Of a stretch of DNA of 64,000 nt, positions 63,093 through 64,000 are shown piece after piece. The position numbers and the translations under genes were made by a program. How positions within the stretch are numbered: the first letter of the stretch is position 1; each line of letters starts with the position of its first letter. The notes under the pieces are model-generated. The model did not search any database. It saw only the letters and a list, made by a program, of their open reading frames with translations, and was not told the origin of the DNA. This DNA is from Adineta ricciae (Eukaryota > Rotifera > Eurotatoria > Adinetida > Adinetidae): assembly GCA_905250025.1 (NCBI GenBank), contig CAJNOJ010000051.1, positions 223,121-287,120 on the forward strand, in the 5' to 3' direction.

Positions 63093-63899
63093 TCGTATTT
63101 TTTATCATTATGCCTTCTCGTGCAGATTTTTATTCATCTTTCATTTTATCTTCTGATAACATATGTCAACATCTTTACGAAATAAGTTTTTCATATAACT
63201 CCCTCTACTAATCTTCATTTTCTCCAATAAATACTGTGTCTTGCCGTTTAATCCTGCATTAAAAATAAAAAAATACTCTATCTTGATCGATTATAAGTTA
63301 AGAGAATGAATCAACTCAATTGATTGTTGTTATGCAATGCGTCTTATCAAAATAATCATCGAATCCATTTAGCGAGATTGTATTGTACTCAATATTTATT
63401 CTATGATAAGACATAATCTTTCATTTGCACTCTGCTAGAGAAAGTATTGACTCGCATGTTTAATTCGCGTTGTTCCAAATCAAATAGTTCTCTTCCAGGA
63501 GTGCATTTCCAGGAAAATAACGAGTTTTGAAGAAAATTTCCATTCTATTCTTCGCTCGGAAAGAGAAATCGGCTTTAATTTGTCGTTCTTTATTTTCCGA
63601 AATGAACCATGGAATCTAATTTTCCAATATCCTTTCCTCGACGATCCAATGTATAGCGACATCTATTCTGAAAATTGACCTTTCGAAAAAGAAGAGAAAA
63701 CAAAAATTTGTTGAGATAGAAGAAATAAAGTGTAAGGATGAAAAAAGTTTTTTTTGTTAATTAGTGTTCTGTTGTGCTATACAGCTCTAGCAGATAATCA
63801 ATTGAATTTGTTCTATCGACGTCATTCTATTCCAGCGTAGGCGTCTACATATGTGATTTTTTTCTCTTTTTTCATTCTTCTTCTTTTTTGATCTGAAAC
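63093..63899. other. Divergent spacer at right end
   Basis: About 800 bp between the membrane orphan and the last gene, with no recognised element. It probably contains two promoters. Confidence 0.45.
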
Positions 63900-64000
63900 A
63901 TGCTACAAGAAGATTCAAGTGACGATAAACTGCCTATGACCGGTCGTTTGACCCCAATCGGTGGTGCCTCATCGGATACAGAATTTGCAATAGGGTATGT
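63900..64000 (+). CDS. First exon of a truncated gene
   Basis: ATG at 63900 reads MLQEDSSDDKLPMTGRLTPI and continues GGASSDTEFAIG, with a plausible GTATGT donor at the window end (about 63995). The rest of the gene is outside the window. The leader is acidic then polar, with no recognisable domain, so the product cannot be named. Confidence 0.5.
   Translation, partial: MLQEDSSDDKLPMTGRLTPIGGASSDTEFAIGY

Overview
The window looks like nuclear DNA of a bdelloid rotifer (Adineta/Rotaria type). It is AT-rich and gene-dense. Almost every gene is an animal gene cut by very short introns, mostly 50-65 nt with GT..AG ends, and spacers are short. The strongest lineage hint is a B-box/coiled-coil protein of a type that, as I recall, is greatly expanded in bdelloids. 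All functional names come from recognising protein motifs by eye. No database search was run, and exon joins were inferred from reading frame plus splice sites.

Layout. 0.1-5.4 kb (+): MEIG1-like, a Ser-rich orphan, a casein kinase 1 and a CYP2-type P450. 5.9-10.8 kb (-): mitochondrial ATP synthase alpha and an ENTPD/CD39-type ectonucleotidase. 10.8-14.1 kb: a gene-poor stretch holding a 400 bp Tc1/mariner-type MITE. 14.1-22.0 kb (+): DNPH1, an ARF GTPase, a decayed-motif ARF paralogue, an actin maturation protease (ACTMAP), an ORP9-type oxysterol-binding protein and COX6C. 22.5-26.9 kb (-): three tandem XAF1/TRAF-type zinc-finger copies, one of them a pseudogene, with a frameshifted B-box gene between them. 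27.4-34.0 kb (-): RWDD1, ataxin-3, TPD52-like and ITFG1/LINKIN. 34.8-35.3 kb (+): a tiny membrane protein. 36.0-49.5 kb (-): S-adenosylmethionine decarboxylase, KCTD5-like, hormone-sensitive lipase, fibrillarin, a C1orf74-like protein, TAF11 and PNPO. 50.1-54.7 kb (+): TP53INP-like and two tandem SLC35B3 transporters. 55.6-56.6 kb: a cathepsin pseudogene. 58.3-62.5 kb (+): a neuropeptide-type GPCR and a KChIP-like EF-hand protein. The end holds a minus-strand membrane orphan and the first exon of a cut-off gene.

The genes are unrelated housekeeping and signalling genes, not a pathway cluster. The most interesting signals are local duplications at different stages of divergence: two alternative catalytic 3' exons in hormone-sensitive lipase, the zinc-finger triplet, the ARF pair and the SLC35B3 pair. 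I found no convincing previously undescribed system beyond these, and no CRISPR array, operon or tRNA gene.
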